Assembly (NCBI GenBank): GCA_014860625.1
Contig: JACZJJ010000067.1
Span: forward strand, 1 to 52,745
Length of the DNA stretch: 52,745 bases
Reading direction: 5' to 3'
Source: Bacteroidales bacterium
GTDB lineage: Bacteria; Bacteroidota; Bacteroidia; Bacteroidales; FEN-979
The position numbers were made by a program, and so were the translations under genes. This document shows positions 18,848 to 27,456 of this stretch, one piece after another (the stretch's first letter is position 1; the number at the start of each line of letters is the position of its first letter). The notes under the pieces are model-generated. The model searched no databases and was not told where the DNA came from. It saw only the letters and a list, made by a program, of their open reading frames with translations.

Positions 18848-20173
18848 ATGAGAACATCCAGAATTATGAGCTTATTTGCGGTTTTGATAATCGTAACAGT
18901 AGCTGTAACGTACAACTCTTGTAACAAAAAGGAAGAGACACCCACCAACACTGTTCCGGTATTATCCACCAAGATTGCTACTGATGTTACCAGCTCCACG
19001 GCAAAAGTGGGAGGAGAGGTTACGAGTAACGGAGGAGCTTCTATAATTGATCGGGGTGTGTGTTACAGTACTTCATTAAATCCTACCGTTGCAGATCTCT
19101 CAATTCAATCGGGAAGTGGTTTGGGAGTTTTTGATTGCACAATAGCAGGACTTAGTGAGAACACAACCTACTACTATAATGCCTATGCGATAAATAGCGT
19201 TGGAATTGGGTATGGAGATCAGAAATCATTTACCACCCAAGGAGGTGGTGGTGGAGATTTACCGACAGTTTCAACAAACTCTATTTCAAACATCACAGAG
19301 ACCACAGCCACCTGTGGTGGGGATATAACTGATCAGGGAACCTCCTCCGTCACAGCCAGGGGTGTATGCTGGAGTACTTCTGTAAATCCGACAACATCAG
19401 ACTCTCATACAAGTGATGGCAGTGGTACAGGTAGTTTTACAAGCGCTATCACAGGATTATCTTCAAGTACATCTTATTATGTAAAAGCATATGCCACAAA
19501 CAGCGTAGGTACAGCTTATGGCAATCAACAAAACTTTGCTACTTCTGGAGGAAGTGGGACAGGTTGTCAGGGAATTACTACCATCACCGATCCTCGAGAC
19601 GGACAGGTTTATCCTACAGTGGAAATTGGAAACCAGTGCTGGTTTAAAGAGAATTTGAACGTAGGGACAAGAATCAACGGCAATCAAAATCAAACCGATG
19701 ACGGAATCATCCAAAAGTACTGTTATCTGGATGACGAGAATCTATGCGATGCCTATGGCGGACTCTATCAATGGAACGAAATGATGCAATACGTTACTAA
19801 TAATAGCACCAAAGGAATTTGCCCTGTTGGATGGCATCTGCCTTCAAATACAGAGTTGATTTTCCTGACAGATTTTCTGGGAGGGTTTTTTGAAGCCGGA
19901 GGAAAGATGAAAGCGACAGGAAATACTTACTGGGCCCCACCGAATTCAGGCGCCACAAACAGTTGCGGGTTTACCGGTCTCCCGGGGGGTTACCGGAACG
20001 ACGTTGGCCAGTTTTTGGACATGTCATTTACTGCAAGCTTCTGGTCTTCGTCGCAGGTTGAGGAGACTCCAAGTTCTGCATACGCCGATAACCTATACCA
20101 CAATGCCACATGGGCGAACAAAACTATCCCCGGCAAAATATTGGGACTTTCAGTCCGGTGTGTCAAGGATTGA
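18848..20173 (+). CDS. FISUMP-domain lipoprotein with two Ig/FN3-like repeats
   Basis: A 441-residue surface lipoprotein. Lipidated Cys is probably 25 (SCNKKEE follows a hydrophobic N-terminus). Two tandem beta-sandwich repeats of about 85 residues each carry the same phrases: RGVCYST/RGVCWST and YYYNAYAINSVG/YYVKAYATNSVG. A C-terminal FISUMP domain (TIGR02145) follows from about residue 245, with GNQCWFKENLN, CPVGWHLPSNTE, GFTGLPGGYRN and the end LSVRCVKD. The family was first described from Fibrobacter succinogenes; its function is unknown and probably adhesive. An upstream in-frame start at 18749 would spoil the signal peptide. It lies inside the element remnant in opposite orientation and has a paralogue at 23076-24062. 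Confidence 0.88.
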   Translation: MRTSRIMSLFAVLIIVTVAVTYNSCNKKEETPTNTVPVLSTKIATDVTSSTAKVGGEVTSNGGASIIDRGVCYSTSLNPTVADLSIQSGSGLGVFDCTIAGLSENTTYYYNAYAINSVGIGYGDQKSFTTQGGGGGDLPTVSTNSISNITETTATCGGDITDQGTSSVTARGVCWSTSVNPTTSDSHTSDGSGTGSFTSAITGLSSSTSYYVKAYATNSVGTAYGNQQNFATSGGSGTGCQGITTITDPRDGQVYPTVEIGNQCWFKENLNVGTRINGNQNQTDDGIIQKYCYLDDENLCDAYGGLYQWNEMMQYVTNNSTKGICPVGWHLPSNTELIFLTDFLGGFFEAGGKMKATGNTYWAPPNSGATNSCGFTGLPGGYRNDVGQFLDMSFTASFWSSSQVEETPSSAYADNLYHNATWANKTIPGKILGLSVRCVKD

Positions 20174-20196
20174 GTGCGCCCAGACGCACACAAAAC

Positions 20197-20217
20197 GACC
20201 GGGGAATAGACCCGGTC
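20197..20217. terminator. hairpin between convergent genes
   Basis: A perfect 7-bp stem GACCGGG/CCCGGTC with loop GAATAGA lies between the FISUMP stop and the end of the nuclease gene. On the minus strand it is followed by GTTTTG, a weak T tract. A second small hairpin (GTGCG-CCCAGA-CGCAC) lies just upstream of it. Confidence 0.45.
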
Positions 20218-20245
20218 AATAGTTGTGAGTTTGCTGTAATCGGAA

Positions 20246-21207
20246 TCATACCTCAGTGATCTCATTCCTTTTGGAACAATCTTCAATTGGACAGGAATTA
20301 CAGAGCTTTGGAATAGGTGTCATTGGCCATCCAATTGACTCCCACTCCAGGATAGACGACACAACCCAACGGATTGTCCGGTACAGATCAACCATTCTGC
20401 TTGTCGCCTTGTCTGCCTTCTGAGGATCAGGATCGTTGATATCGGTGATTACCGGGATATCCCTGAATCCTGCATTATTCCCTTTGTAATCGAATACCAG
20501 ATACACAAACGGCCTTCCAAAGATCAACCGGGACATCATGGCTTCTGTGAAATCAGCCTGTTCCATATTCCCCCAAGGCGTAGAATGAAATAATCCGTTT
20601 GAGTAAGTATCAACATTATTCCTGTCCTTTGTCAGCTTCAGATCAATTGTGGCTTCCGAAAATGCATAATGACCGTTCTTAATGGGGGAGAGAAGATCAA
20701 GGGTGCCATCCAGATAAATAGGGATATCCCATTGACAGGCAGGATCCCTCCACCTTCTCTTGTGATATAACTGAATCCGGTTTTGTTCAACCTCAAGTCC
20801 ATATTCCTCTCTCATTTGTTTGAAAAGCTCAACAGCACTGTCGATACGTTCATGATCTGCGAGTTTTTCTCCTGTCTTCTTATGTCTTGGGAGATCAATT
20901 GTTGTTTGTCCATTTACTGAAGAACCCAAGCATTTACTTTCAAAGTACAAGCCTTTGAGCATCGATTCTGATGGAGGAGAAACCACATCCCTTAACAACA
21001 GCGTGTGGTAAACTTTGTAAGGGCATACAGGATAGGCTCTCCTTTGTAAATCAACTGCCTGATCAGGGACTTTGAGATTCTGAGTTCGGTTATCTTTCCC
21101 GTAACAAGAGAGAGGTCAACCTTCGGTGGATAGTTGTCGTTAATAGTCTCCACTGATAAGCTGACCTCTTTCACATTGTCTTGTGGTATGTCAAACCTGG
21201 ACTGCAT
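20246..21207 (-). pseudogene. PD-(D/E)XK nuclease, frameshifted
   Basis: Two frames on the minus strand form one protein of about 320 residues. The first (from ATG 21207: MQSRFDIPQDNV to ALTKFTTR) stops at 20992. The second resumes with LLRDVVSPPSESMLKGLYFE and ends at 20246. Shifting frame by one base near 20995-21005 would restore a continuous reading. The second part has the nuclease core: GLYFE, DGTLD, and TIDLKL (Asp-x-Lys) as candidate metal ligands. Four cysteines, one after GLYFE and three in a C-terminal CNSCPIEDC, could ligate an iron-sulfur cluster as in Cas4/AddB-type enzymes. It probably belongs to the DNA-processing genes of the resident element. A sequencing error or programmed shift is possible. 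Confidence 0.6.
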
Positions 21208-21406
21208 GACCGATCTCTTTAAGTGGTTGAAGGAAGGTCTCTGCTGTCTCAATGACCTGTTCCCTGCGGAGAATCCCAAGCTCAGTGAACGGGATGCATT
21301 CCACGGCAAGCTGGAGAGCATAATACCTCCGTGAGATCAGATCCCTGAAGTGTGGATCATTGTCGTCAAGATTCGCTGTTACCCATTGATTATAGATCCC
21401 GGCCAA
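21191..21406 (-). CDS. small unidentified protein of element remnant
   Basis: A 71-residue frame starting at TTG 21406 (MAGIYNQWVTANLDDND) and ending at 21191. It is helix-rich (YYALQLAVECIPFTELGI, QVIETAETFLQPLKEIG) and has no membrane segment. Its end overlaps the ATG of the nuclease gene (21207) by 17 bp, as in translationally coupled phage genes. Its start overlaps the integrase remnant by 17 bp. I do not recognise the family. It could also be the tail of a larger gene truncated by the event that cut the integrase. Confidence 0.45.
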   Translation of the reverse strand: MAGIYNQWVTANLDDNDPHFRDLISRRYYALQLAVECIPFTELGILRREQVIETAETFLQPLKEIGHAVQV

Positions 21407-21656
21407 TGTATTGTGGATCCCTGTAACAAGCTATAATGCGGTTCTCTATTTTTGTCAAGCTGGTATTCATATTCTGAACATTAACGGTCCCGGAGAGGTT
21501 CCTCAATCTCTTCTCTTCTGGATTCCATTCCTTGGGCTTTACCTTGATCCCTGTATTCATAATAATATGTTCCTTCCCAAAAGCAAACACCATCCTGATC
21601 ACTGTTGACTCATTTAATTTTTTTGGAGCCTTAAGGTTAAACGTTACCGATGCCAT
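21390..21656 (-). pseudogene. tyrosine recombinase/integrase, N-terminal remnant
   Basis: An 88-residue frame from ATG 21656 covers only the arm-type DNA-binding domain of a Bacteroidota tyrosine integrase (MASVTFNLKAPKKLNE, FAFGKEHIIMNTGIKVKPKE, WNPEEKRLRN). It then stops after CYRDPQYIGRDL. The SAM-like core-binding domain and the catalytic R-H-R-Y domain are absent anywhere downstream, so it cannot recombine DNA. The earlier start at 21677 is unlikely because the -7 box (21675-21682) overlaps it. The element is therefore no longer self-mobile. Confidence 0.8.
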
Positions 21657-21674
21657 AATCTTAAATCTATTTGA

Positions 21675-21682
21675 CAAAGATA
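21675..21682 (-). promoter_or_regulatory. -7 box of integrase promoter
   Basis: TATCTTTG on the minus strand fits TAnnTTTG, 18 bp before the integrase ATG. The -33 region is covered by the GGTATAT direct repeats, which could act as an operator or as integrase arm sites. Confidence 0.55.
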
Positions 21683-21686
21683 CAAA

Positions 21687-21710
21687 AAGGTATATCCAGA
21701 GGTATATCCT
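21687..21710. repeat. direct repeat at right end of element remnant
   Basis: AAGGTATAT-CCAG-AGGTATATCCT, 21 of 24 bases the same as 17634-17657. It lies immediately upstream of the integrase -7 box. Together the two copies bracket a 4.1-kb interval holding only element-type genes and one FISUMP lipoprotein. Confidence 0.65.
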
Positions 21711-21748
21711 AATTTAGAAATAGTTGTTTTTTATCCAGAGCAGTTTCG

Positions 21749-23026
21749 CTACAGCTTAAAAAGCTTACTGACAGTACGATCACTTCCTGAGGTGATTATA
21801 ATCATGTAGGGACCAGGGGATAACGATTCAATATGCCAGGTTAACTGATGCTGTCCCGGGGCCAATCGTTCACTTAGGATCTCCCTGCCCATCATATCGC
21901 GAAGTGAAACGGATATCGCATCATTTACAGGGTTTTGTGTTTTGATATCCATGTTAACAATAGAAACTGCCGGATTCGGGAAGAGCTTGATGCTGAAGTT
22001 GGATGATGTGCTGTTGTCAACTCCTGCTGAAAGACTCAATGCAATTTCAAAGTCGATGACACCGGTTGAGGTGCCTTCGAAGCCTGTAAACCGCAGACGA
22101 TACACGTTGGTCGGTTGATCTTTCACATAAAAGAGCATGGAATCTTCAATAAGGTACGACATCGCATTGAAGTCAAACCACTTCCAGTCCCAACCAATCG
22201 TTGACCGGCTGCTGTCCCAAGGAGCAGATTCCCAGTCGTTGAATTCGGGATCAACGGGGTAAAATTTCTTGGCAACAATAGCAGGATTACTGAGAACGCC
22301 CGTTACAACTACCGGTGCTCCGGTAGGATGCCATGCCATGTATTTGGTAAATAGGATATCCCAGCTCTCTTTCGCAGGCTGATAGTCAACAGGTATGTTG
22401 ACCTGCATGTCGAGTCCCACCATGACTTTACCTGTAAAGGGATCACAGTCTAAAGAAACTTCCTGGAAATCGGACCCATCCAGATTGGCATACCGGATAA
22501 CATAGGCGTTATCCAGGATATTCTTCTCAACGATCCATACTTTCTTGAAACTGCCGTCAATGAGTTGCATGATGAAGATGGAGTCGCCGGTTATGATCTG
22601 TGTGGTTGGGCTGTATACTCCCCATCCATAATCAGGATATCCGGAGGAGTTACGGTTGAAAGCGCCGTTTTCCCAATTGTCAGGGTCGTTGTACATGGTG
22701 GGCCAGGTATATAAATCGATGGTGTCGACGGCATCCCAGCCCGAAATATCGGCATAGGGATATGTCCAAAGGGTGGCTCCGGTACCGTCGTTGATGAGGA
22801 TGCTGGCACTTTCCGGCATGGTCATGAAAGAGATATCCCAAACATTGCGTGCCGCCGAAGAGGTATTGAACGTAGTGAACTGGTAATAGATTTCATTGGC
22901 ATACCCCGATCCCATAATCACCTGCTGCGGCAACATCGGTATCTGCGCCACTCCTGTTTCTGCTGAAGCCATCAGGAATAGAATCATTCCTTTTAGCCAG
23001 AATTTGAACCGTATCGTTGTCTTCAT
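21749..23026 (-). CDS. T9SS type A sorted protein with HmuY-like features
   Basis: A 425-residue secreted protein. Signal peptide about 1-27. The body is beta-rich, with two widely spaced motifs, NVWDISFMTM (about 62-71) and SWDILFTKYMAWH (about 218-230). Their WDI(A)F pattern resembles the HmuY haem-binding fold. The C-terminal 85 residues form a T9SS type A sorting domain, beginning IKLFPNPAVSIVNMDI and ending KLFKL, so the protein should cross the outer membrane through the type IX system and be anchored or released there. It is monocistronic; the start follows a 49-bp gap from the FISUMP gene. HmuY relation is tentative. Confidence 0.75.
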   Translation of the reverse strand: MKTTIRFKFWLKGMILFLMASAETGVAQIPMLPQQVIMGSGYANEIYYQFTTFNTSSAARNVWDISFMTMPESASILINDGTGATLWTYPYADISGWDAVDTIDLYTWPTMYNDPDNWENGAFNRNSSGYPDYGWGVYSPTTQIITGDSIFIMQLIDGSFKKVWIVEKNILDNAYVIRYANLDGSDFQEVSLDCDPFTGKVMVGLDMQVNIPVDYQPAKESWDILFTKYMAWHPTGAPVVVTGVLSNPAIVAKKFYPVDPEFNDWESAPWDSSRSTIGWDWKWFDFNAMSYLIEDSMLFYVKDQPTNVYRLRFTGFEGTSTGVIDFEIALSLSAGVDNSTSSNFSIKLFPNPAVSIVNMDIKTQNPVNDAISVSLRDMMGREILSERLAPGQHQLTWHIESLSPGPYMIIITSGSDRTVSKLFKL

Positions 23027-23075
23027 AAGAACCTCCTGTTTTATGGTTTATTGGTTGCTTGGTTAAATCAATGGA

Positions 23076-24062
23076 TCAATCTTTTATACATCGGACACTC
23101 AATCCGCTGTTTTTACTGTGAAGTTCGCTGAATGCTCCTGCATAGCTGGTGCTAATCCAGATTCCGACAACATTTTCGTGGTCTATGGATGTAGTCCACC
23201 AGTACCCGCTGGGACCAAGACCCGAATAGCCTCCGCCTGAGAAACTTCGGAAGCCTCCCGGGAATGCAGCGAATCCGGATTCATTCGTGCCAAGATAATT
23301 GGGTGGAAGCCAGAAAGGGTGCTCATACAAGGCGGTGAGGGAGGACTTAAGTTTGCCGCCCGCAACAGGATATCCTCCAAGGTAAGCAAACAAGGTATCC
23401 CACTCAGCCAATGAGGGAACATGCCACCCAACCGGACAAAGCCCCCTGGGATCTTCCACCGTATAGAAGTTATAAAGCGCTCCGTATGCCGACCCATAGA
23501 TCTGGTAATCATTGTCGTACCATGAGTATGCGCCGGAAGAGAGTTTGGTCCAATCATCGTATCCTGATACGTTTGGTATAGGAGCCATCGTGTTGTAGTG
23601 CGTCACTTTCAGGTTTTCTGCCATCCACTCCTGGTTGCCGATCATTACGGTCTGGTAATCATTTCCATCAACATCAGAGACGATTCCGTACATGGTTTTG
23701 AGGAATAACTGTGCCCCGTAGCCTGTGCCGGTTTCGTTGGTGGCGTATGCCCTGACATAGTAAAGGGTGTTCGGTGTCAAACCACTGATTGTGCTCACGA
23801 ACGAACCTGCTCCTGAACCGCCAGGAGCTTTCTCGCTGTTTACGGTAGGCAGGGGAGATGTACTCCAGCAGACTCCTCGTTCAGTGATGGTGCTTCCCCC
23901 GTCTGTAATGATCAGGCCGCCACTCTCGGCAGAAGTCATTGTCACGGCGCTCAAATTGTAGGTCTCCAGCGAAGGAATTCTGTTCTCTTCCTTTTTGCAG
24001 CCAACGATGAAAGTAAGGCCTATCAGCAGGAAAGTCAGCTTATTTAACCGTGCAAGATACAT
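23076..24062 (-). CDS. FISUMP-domain lipoprotein
   Basis: A 328-residue surface lipoprotein with lipobox IVGC (Cys22). One Ig/FN3-like repeat (about 35-115: RGVCWSTSPLPTV, YYVRAYATNETG) precedes a FISUMP domain (about 120-328: GNQEWMAENLKV, CPVGWHVPSLAEW, AAFPGGFRSF, GLSVRCIKD). I start at ATG 24062 because it begins the signal peptide; 24110 would add a non-secretory extension. It is a paralogue of 18848-20173, with one repeat fewer. The 283 bp to the kinase gene at 24346 show no element I can assign. Confidence 0.85.
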   Translation of the reverse strand: MYLARLNKLTFLLIGLTFIVGCKKEENRIPSLETYNLSAVTMTSAESGGLIITDGGSTITERGVCWSTSPLPTVNSEKAPGGSGAGSFVSTISGLTPNTLYYVRAYATNETGTGYGAQLFLKTMYGIVSDVDGNDYQTVMIGNQEWMAENLKVTHYNTMAPIPNVSGYDDWTKLSSGAYSWYDNDYQIYGSAYGALYNFYTVEDPRGLCPVGWHVPSLAEWDTLFAYLGGYPVAGGKLKSSLTALYEHPFWLPPNYLGTNESGFAAFPGGFRSFSGGGYSGLGPSGYWWTTSIDHENVVGIWISTSYAGAFSELHSKNSGLSVRCIKD

Positions 24063-24345
24063 GATCATGAATGTAGATTGAAGTGATTTTCCCCATTTTC
24101 CTGATGTCAAAGCTAACAGATTTTTTTTAAATCACCACTTTTCACCTTGAACTATTGTACTGTATTGGATTTTGAATATAATTTAGTTCATCGTTTCTCC
24201 TTCTCCGAATACTCCTTGGCTATATCCAGGAAGTTTGAAAGGTAAATATTTCCCTGTTCACGATGGGAATCAAAAAAACTCGTGGTTTCTCCCGAAGATT
24301 TCCTATTTTCGGAAACCCATTTGAACCAGAGTACCAGAACACCTT

Positions 24346-27300
24346 ATGCTGCACACTACTCAACAGTTGACTTCATTTAAATGGTTCCTCCTGCTATGTT
24401 TTTTTGTTTGTATTTCGATAACGGCTCATTCACAGCAGGCCGGTTACAAGCTATACACCATCGACGATGGACTTGCCCAATCAGAAGTGACTTCACTGTT
24501 TCAGGATTCAAAGGGCTTTATCTGGATAGGAACAAAAAGCGGCATCAGTAGGTTTGACGGACATGCATTCAGGACAATCAGCGATACGGCCGGCGTTTCC
24601 AAATCGTGGGTGACCGATATCTTTCAGTTGAATGACAGTACACTTGTGTTTGCCAGTCGGAACGGCATTACCTTGTTTTCTTACGGTTCAGTGAAAGATC
24701 AGGTAAAATCGTTCCGATTGCCCGAGCGTATTCTTTGTTCGTGGGTCAGGGAAGAAACCCTATGGCACGTAACCCTGGAAAATTCTTTACCTGTTTTGTA
24801 TCAGATTAAGTGGGATGGCATGGAACGGGTTAATCATTCTTTTCTGGATCAGATTGCAGACAAGATGCAACTTACAGGAATGGTCAATATCGCCATCTCC
24901 CCGCGTGATGGAAATATGTACTTCCGGACAAAGGAAGGAAAGCTGGCCTGTCTTCGGAAGAATGGAGATATCAGGACGTTACCGGTACATTCGTTTGGAA
25001 AGATTTTTAAGGGGAATGATGATGCTCTGTATGTGTCAACACCTGAAGGTGTTTTGTCAGGTTACCTTTCGAACGATGCACTGCGTCACTGGACGGGGTA
25101 TTCGTCCAGGTTGCCGGAATCAGTTAAATTCTTCAGGATATCAGACACTTCACTTTCCCTGGTTGCCGATCTCGGGATGAACGAAGAGATGCTGGAAAGT
25201 TCTGTGCTGATAGTGAATCAGAAAAAGATTTTTTTTTCAACCCCGGAGCATCCCTACATCCTGCTCATGGAAGATGGTAAATGGTGGGAGGCCAGACTTG
25301 ATTTCGCCGCTGTGAACGCCCTGTTGTGCGACCGGGAAGGGAATCTCTGGGTTGGATCGCCGATGGGACTGATCAAAGTCTTTTCACTGGCGTTAACACA
25401 TTTTGATGAAAAGGACGGGTTGTACTCCAACCTGCAATGCATCCTTGAAGACCTCCATGGAACCATGATTGCCGGTGGTTATGAAAAGGGCTTGCAGCGA
25501 TTGGTGAATGGACGGTTTCTCCCTATATCTTATCCCCCAATGCCGGAATTGGCGATACCACCCCAGGTATATCCCGGAGGAGGACGTGACCGGGAGGGAA
25601 TCCTGCACATTTGCATGAACCCATGTGCCTACCTTCTGTGGGATGGCCAAAAATGCATCCTTCCCTACGGATTGCCTGTGCTCTCATCAATCAGCTTTTA
25701 CGAGGATACTGCCACTCTTACCAACTATTATGGTACTACTTACGGCCTGATGAGCCAGCAACAAGGAAAGGAGGGTTACCGGATGCAGGATATCTCACCG
25801 GGTGGTAAAGGAAACAAAACGGTTGCCTTGATGCAAGACGGGAAAGGAAGACTTCTGCTGGGAGGTTTTCAGGGGCTGTCCATGATGGAGGGAGATTCAG
25901 TGATGCCACTGCCCACCGCTGAGTTCCCTTATGCCAAAGGAGCCAACGCAATGGTACGGGATTCATGGGGGAATGTTTGGATCGGGAATACAGACGGGTT
26001 GTGGCACTTTGACAACGATACGTTCCGGAAAATTGAGAATCCCTGGTTCGATGGACTGGTGGTGAGTCTTGCAGTTGTTGACAGCTCCATGCTTTTCATT
26101 GGGGGAATCCATGGCATGGGTTTTCTGAGCCTCACTGACTTTTACCATTCTGATACTGCCAGAATTCGCTACTTCAATTCAAGCAATGGCTTCAATGGAA
26201 GAGAATGCCAGCAGAACGCGGTATGCGTGAATCGCCAGGGCATCGTTTGGGTAGCAACCACAAGCAACCTGATGCGGATAGATCCGAATCGGCTTCCGGA
26301 TGAATTGCCGGGACCACAAACCTACATCACTTCGGTGAGTGTGATCGACGACCAGATGCAGTCGGTCCCATTGGTGTCAACTGCTTTGACCAAAGAATCC
26401 CTGACACTTGACCATCAGGATCATAACATTCGGTTCGATTATACCGCTGTCTGGTTCAGAGCCCCCGAGTTCGTCTGGTTCCGGTACCGGCTGACAGGTC
26501 AGGATGCGGTTTTTTCGCCACCCACAAAAGAACGTTTCAGCTCCTATACCAATCTTGCTCCGGGCATTTATACGTTTGAGGTCATTGCATGCAATGAGAA
26601 CGGAAACTGGACGGAACATCCCGCTACGCTTACGATCCACATCCGTCCGGCATTCTGGCAAACGTGGTGGTTTTTTCTGTTTGCTGTCGTGCTTGCAGCT
26701 GGTTTTGTTTCAGGTGGAACATGGTTGGTGTTTCGCCGCTCCCGGCTTAAGAAACAGAAAGAACTCATATATAAGCAAACCGTGGCTGAGCTGCAATTCA
26801 GGACATTCAGGAATCAACTGGCACCGCATTTTATTTTCAACGCACTCAATGCAATCGGATCTACCATCTACCGCAATGAACTGAAACTGTCGTACGATCT
26901 GCTGCACAAATTTTCAAAACTCATTCGCTCCACGCTAGTCCATGCTGAAAAGACCAGCAGAAAACTTGGAGAAGAGATCGAATTTGTCAGCTATTACCTG
27001 GAGATTGAAAAGATCAGGTTTGACAGGAAGATATCATACAACTTCAGCATCGGCGAGAAGGTCTCTCTTGACCAGCAGGTACCTCGTATGATCATCCAGA
27101 CATTCGTGGAGAATTCGGTGAAACACGGATTGATGTATAAGGAAGGTGATGGTCATATTGCGGTGGATGTCAGCCAATTGGAAGACTGTCTTCTGATAAC
27201 CGTGGAAGATAACGGGATTGGCCGGGATGCCGCGACCAGATACAGGGGGGAATCAACCGGCAAGGGGATGGAGATCATTCGCGAGTTTATCCGGTTATTT

Positions 27301-27456
27301 AATACCTTTAACCCCGAAAAAATATCTGTTGAAGTGGAAGATCTCTTTGCCGAAGGGGAGGCTTCCGGGACCAGGGTACTTGTGAAACTTCCTGTTAACT
27401 ACACATATACGTTAAACAATGCAAAAGAAGGTTCTGCAAACCGTTTTGGTGGATGA
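24346..27456 (+). CDS. propeller-type sensor histidine kinase (LytS class)
   Basis: A 1036-residue membrane kinase. Signal sequence about 1-29. Two-component regulator propeller repeats cover about 35-680, with first blade motifs SLFQDSKGFIWIGTKSGISR and later NLWVGSPMGLI and NVWIGNTDGLW. A Y_Y_Y domain covers about 687-765 and one transmembrane helix about 773-796. The cytoplasmic His_kinase domain has phospho-acceptor His828 in QLAPHFIFNALNAI, then an ATPase with N-box FVENSVKHGL (about 918-927) and DNGIGRDAA. Unlike hybrid two-component systems, it has no receiver or DNA-binding domain. Its last 38 bp overlap the LytTR regulator gene, so the pair is translationally coupled. The ligand is unknown; such propellers often sense extracellular glycans or surface signals. 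Confidence 0.92.
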   Translation: MLHTTQQLTSFKWFLLLCFFVCISITAHSQQAGYKLYTIDDGLAQSEVTSLFQDSKGFIWIGTKSGISRFDGHAFRTISDTAGVSKSWVTDIFQLNDSTLVFASRNGITLFSYGSVKDQVKSFRLPERILCSWVREETLWHVTLENSLPVLYQIKWDGMERVNHSFLDQIADKMQLTGMVNIAISPRDGNMYFRTKEGKLACLRKNGDIRTLPVHSFGKIFKGNDDALYVSTPEGVLSGYLSNDALRHWTGYSSRLPESVKFFRISDTSLSLVADLGMNEEMLESSVLIVNQKKIFFSTPEHPYILLMEDGKWWEARLDFAAVNALLCDREGNLWVGSPMGLIKVFSLALTHFDEKDGLYSNLQCILEDLHGTMIAGGYEKGLQRLVNGRFLPISYPPMPELAIPPQVYPGGGRDREGILHICMNPCAYLLWDGQKCILPYGLPVLSSISFYEDTATLTNYYGTTYGLMSQQQGKEGYRMQDISPGGKGNKTVALMQDGKGRLLLGGFQGLSMMEGDSVMPLPTAEFPYAKGANAMVRDSWGNVWIGNTDGLWHFDNDTFRKIENPWFDGLVVSLAVVDSSMLFIGGIHGMGFLSLTDFYHSDTARIRYFNSSNGFNGRECQQNAVCVNRQGIVWVATTSNLMRIDPNRLPDELPGPQTYITSVSVIDDQMQSVPLVSTALTKESLTLDHQDHNIRFDYTAVWFRAPEFVWFRYRLTGQDAVFSPPTKERFSSYTNLAPGIYTFEVIACNENGNWTEHPATLTIHIRPAFWQTWWFFLFAVVLAAGFVSGGTWLVFRRSRLKKQKELIYKQTVAELQFRTFRNQLAPHFIFNALNAIGSTIYRNELKLSYDLLHKFSKLIRSTLVHAEKTSRKLGEEIEFVSYYLEIEKIRFDRKISYNFSIGEKVSLDQQVPRMIIQTFVENSVKHGLMYKEGDGHIAVDVSQLEDCLLITVEDNGIGRDAATRYRGESTGKGMEIIREFIRLFNTFNPEKISVEVEDLFAEGEASGTRVLVKLPVNYTYTLNNAKEGSANRFGG

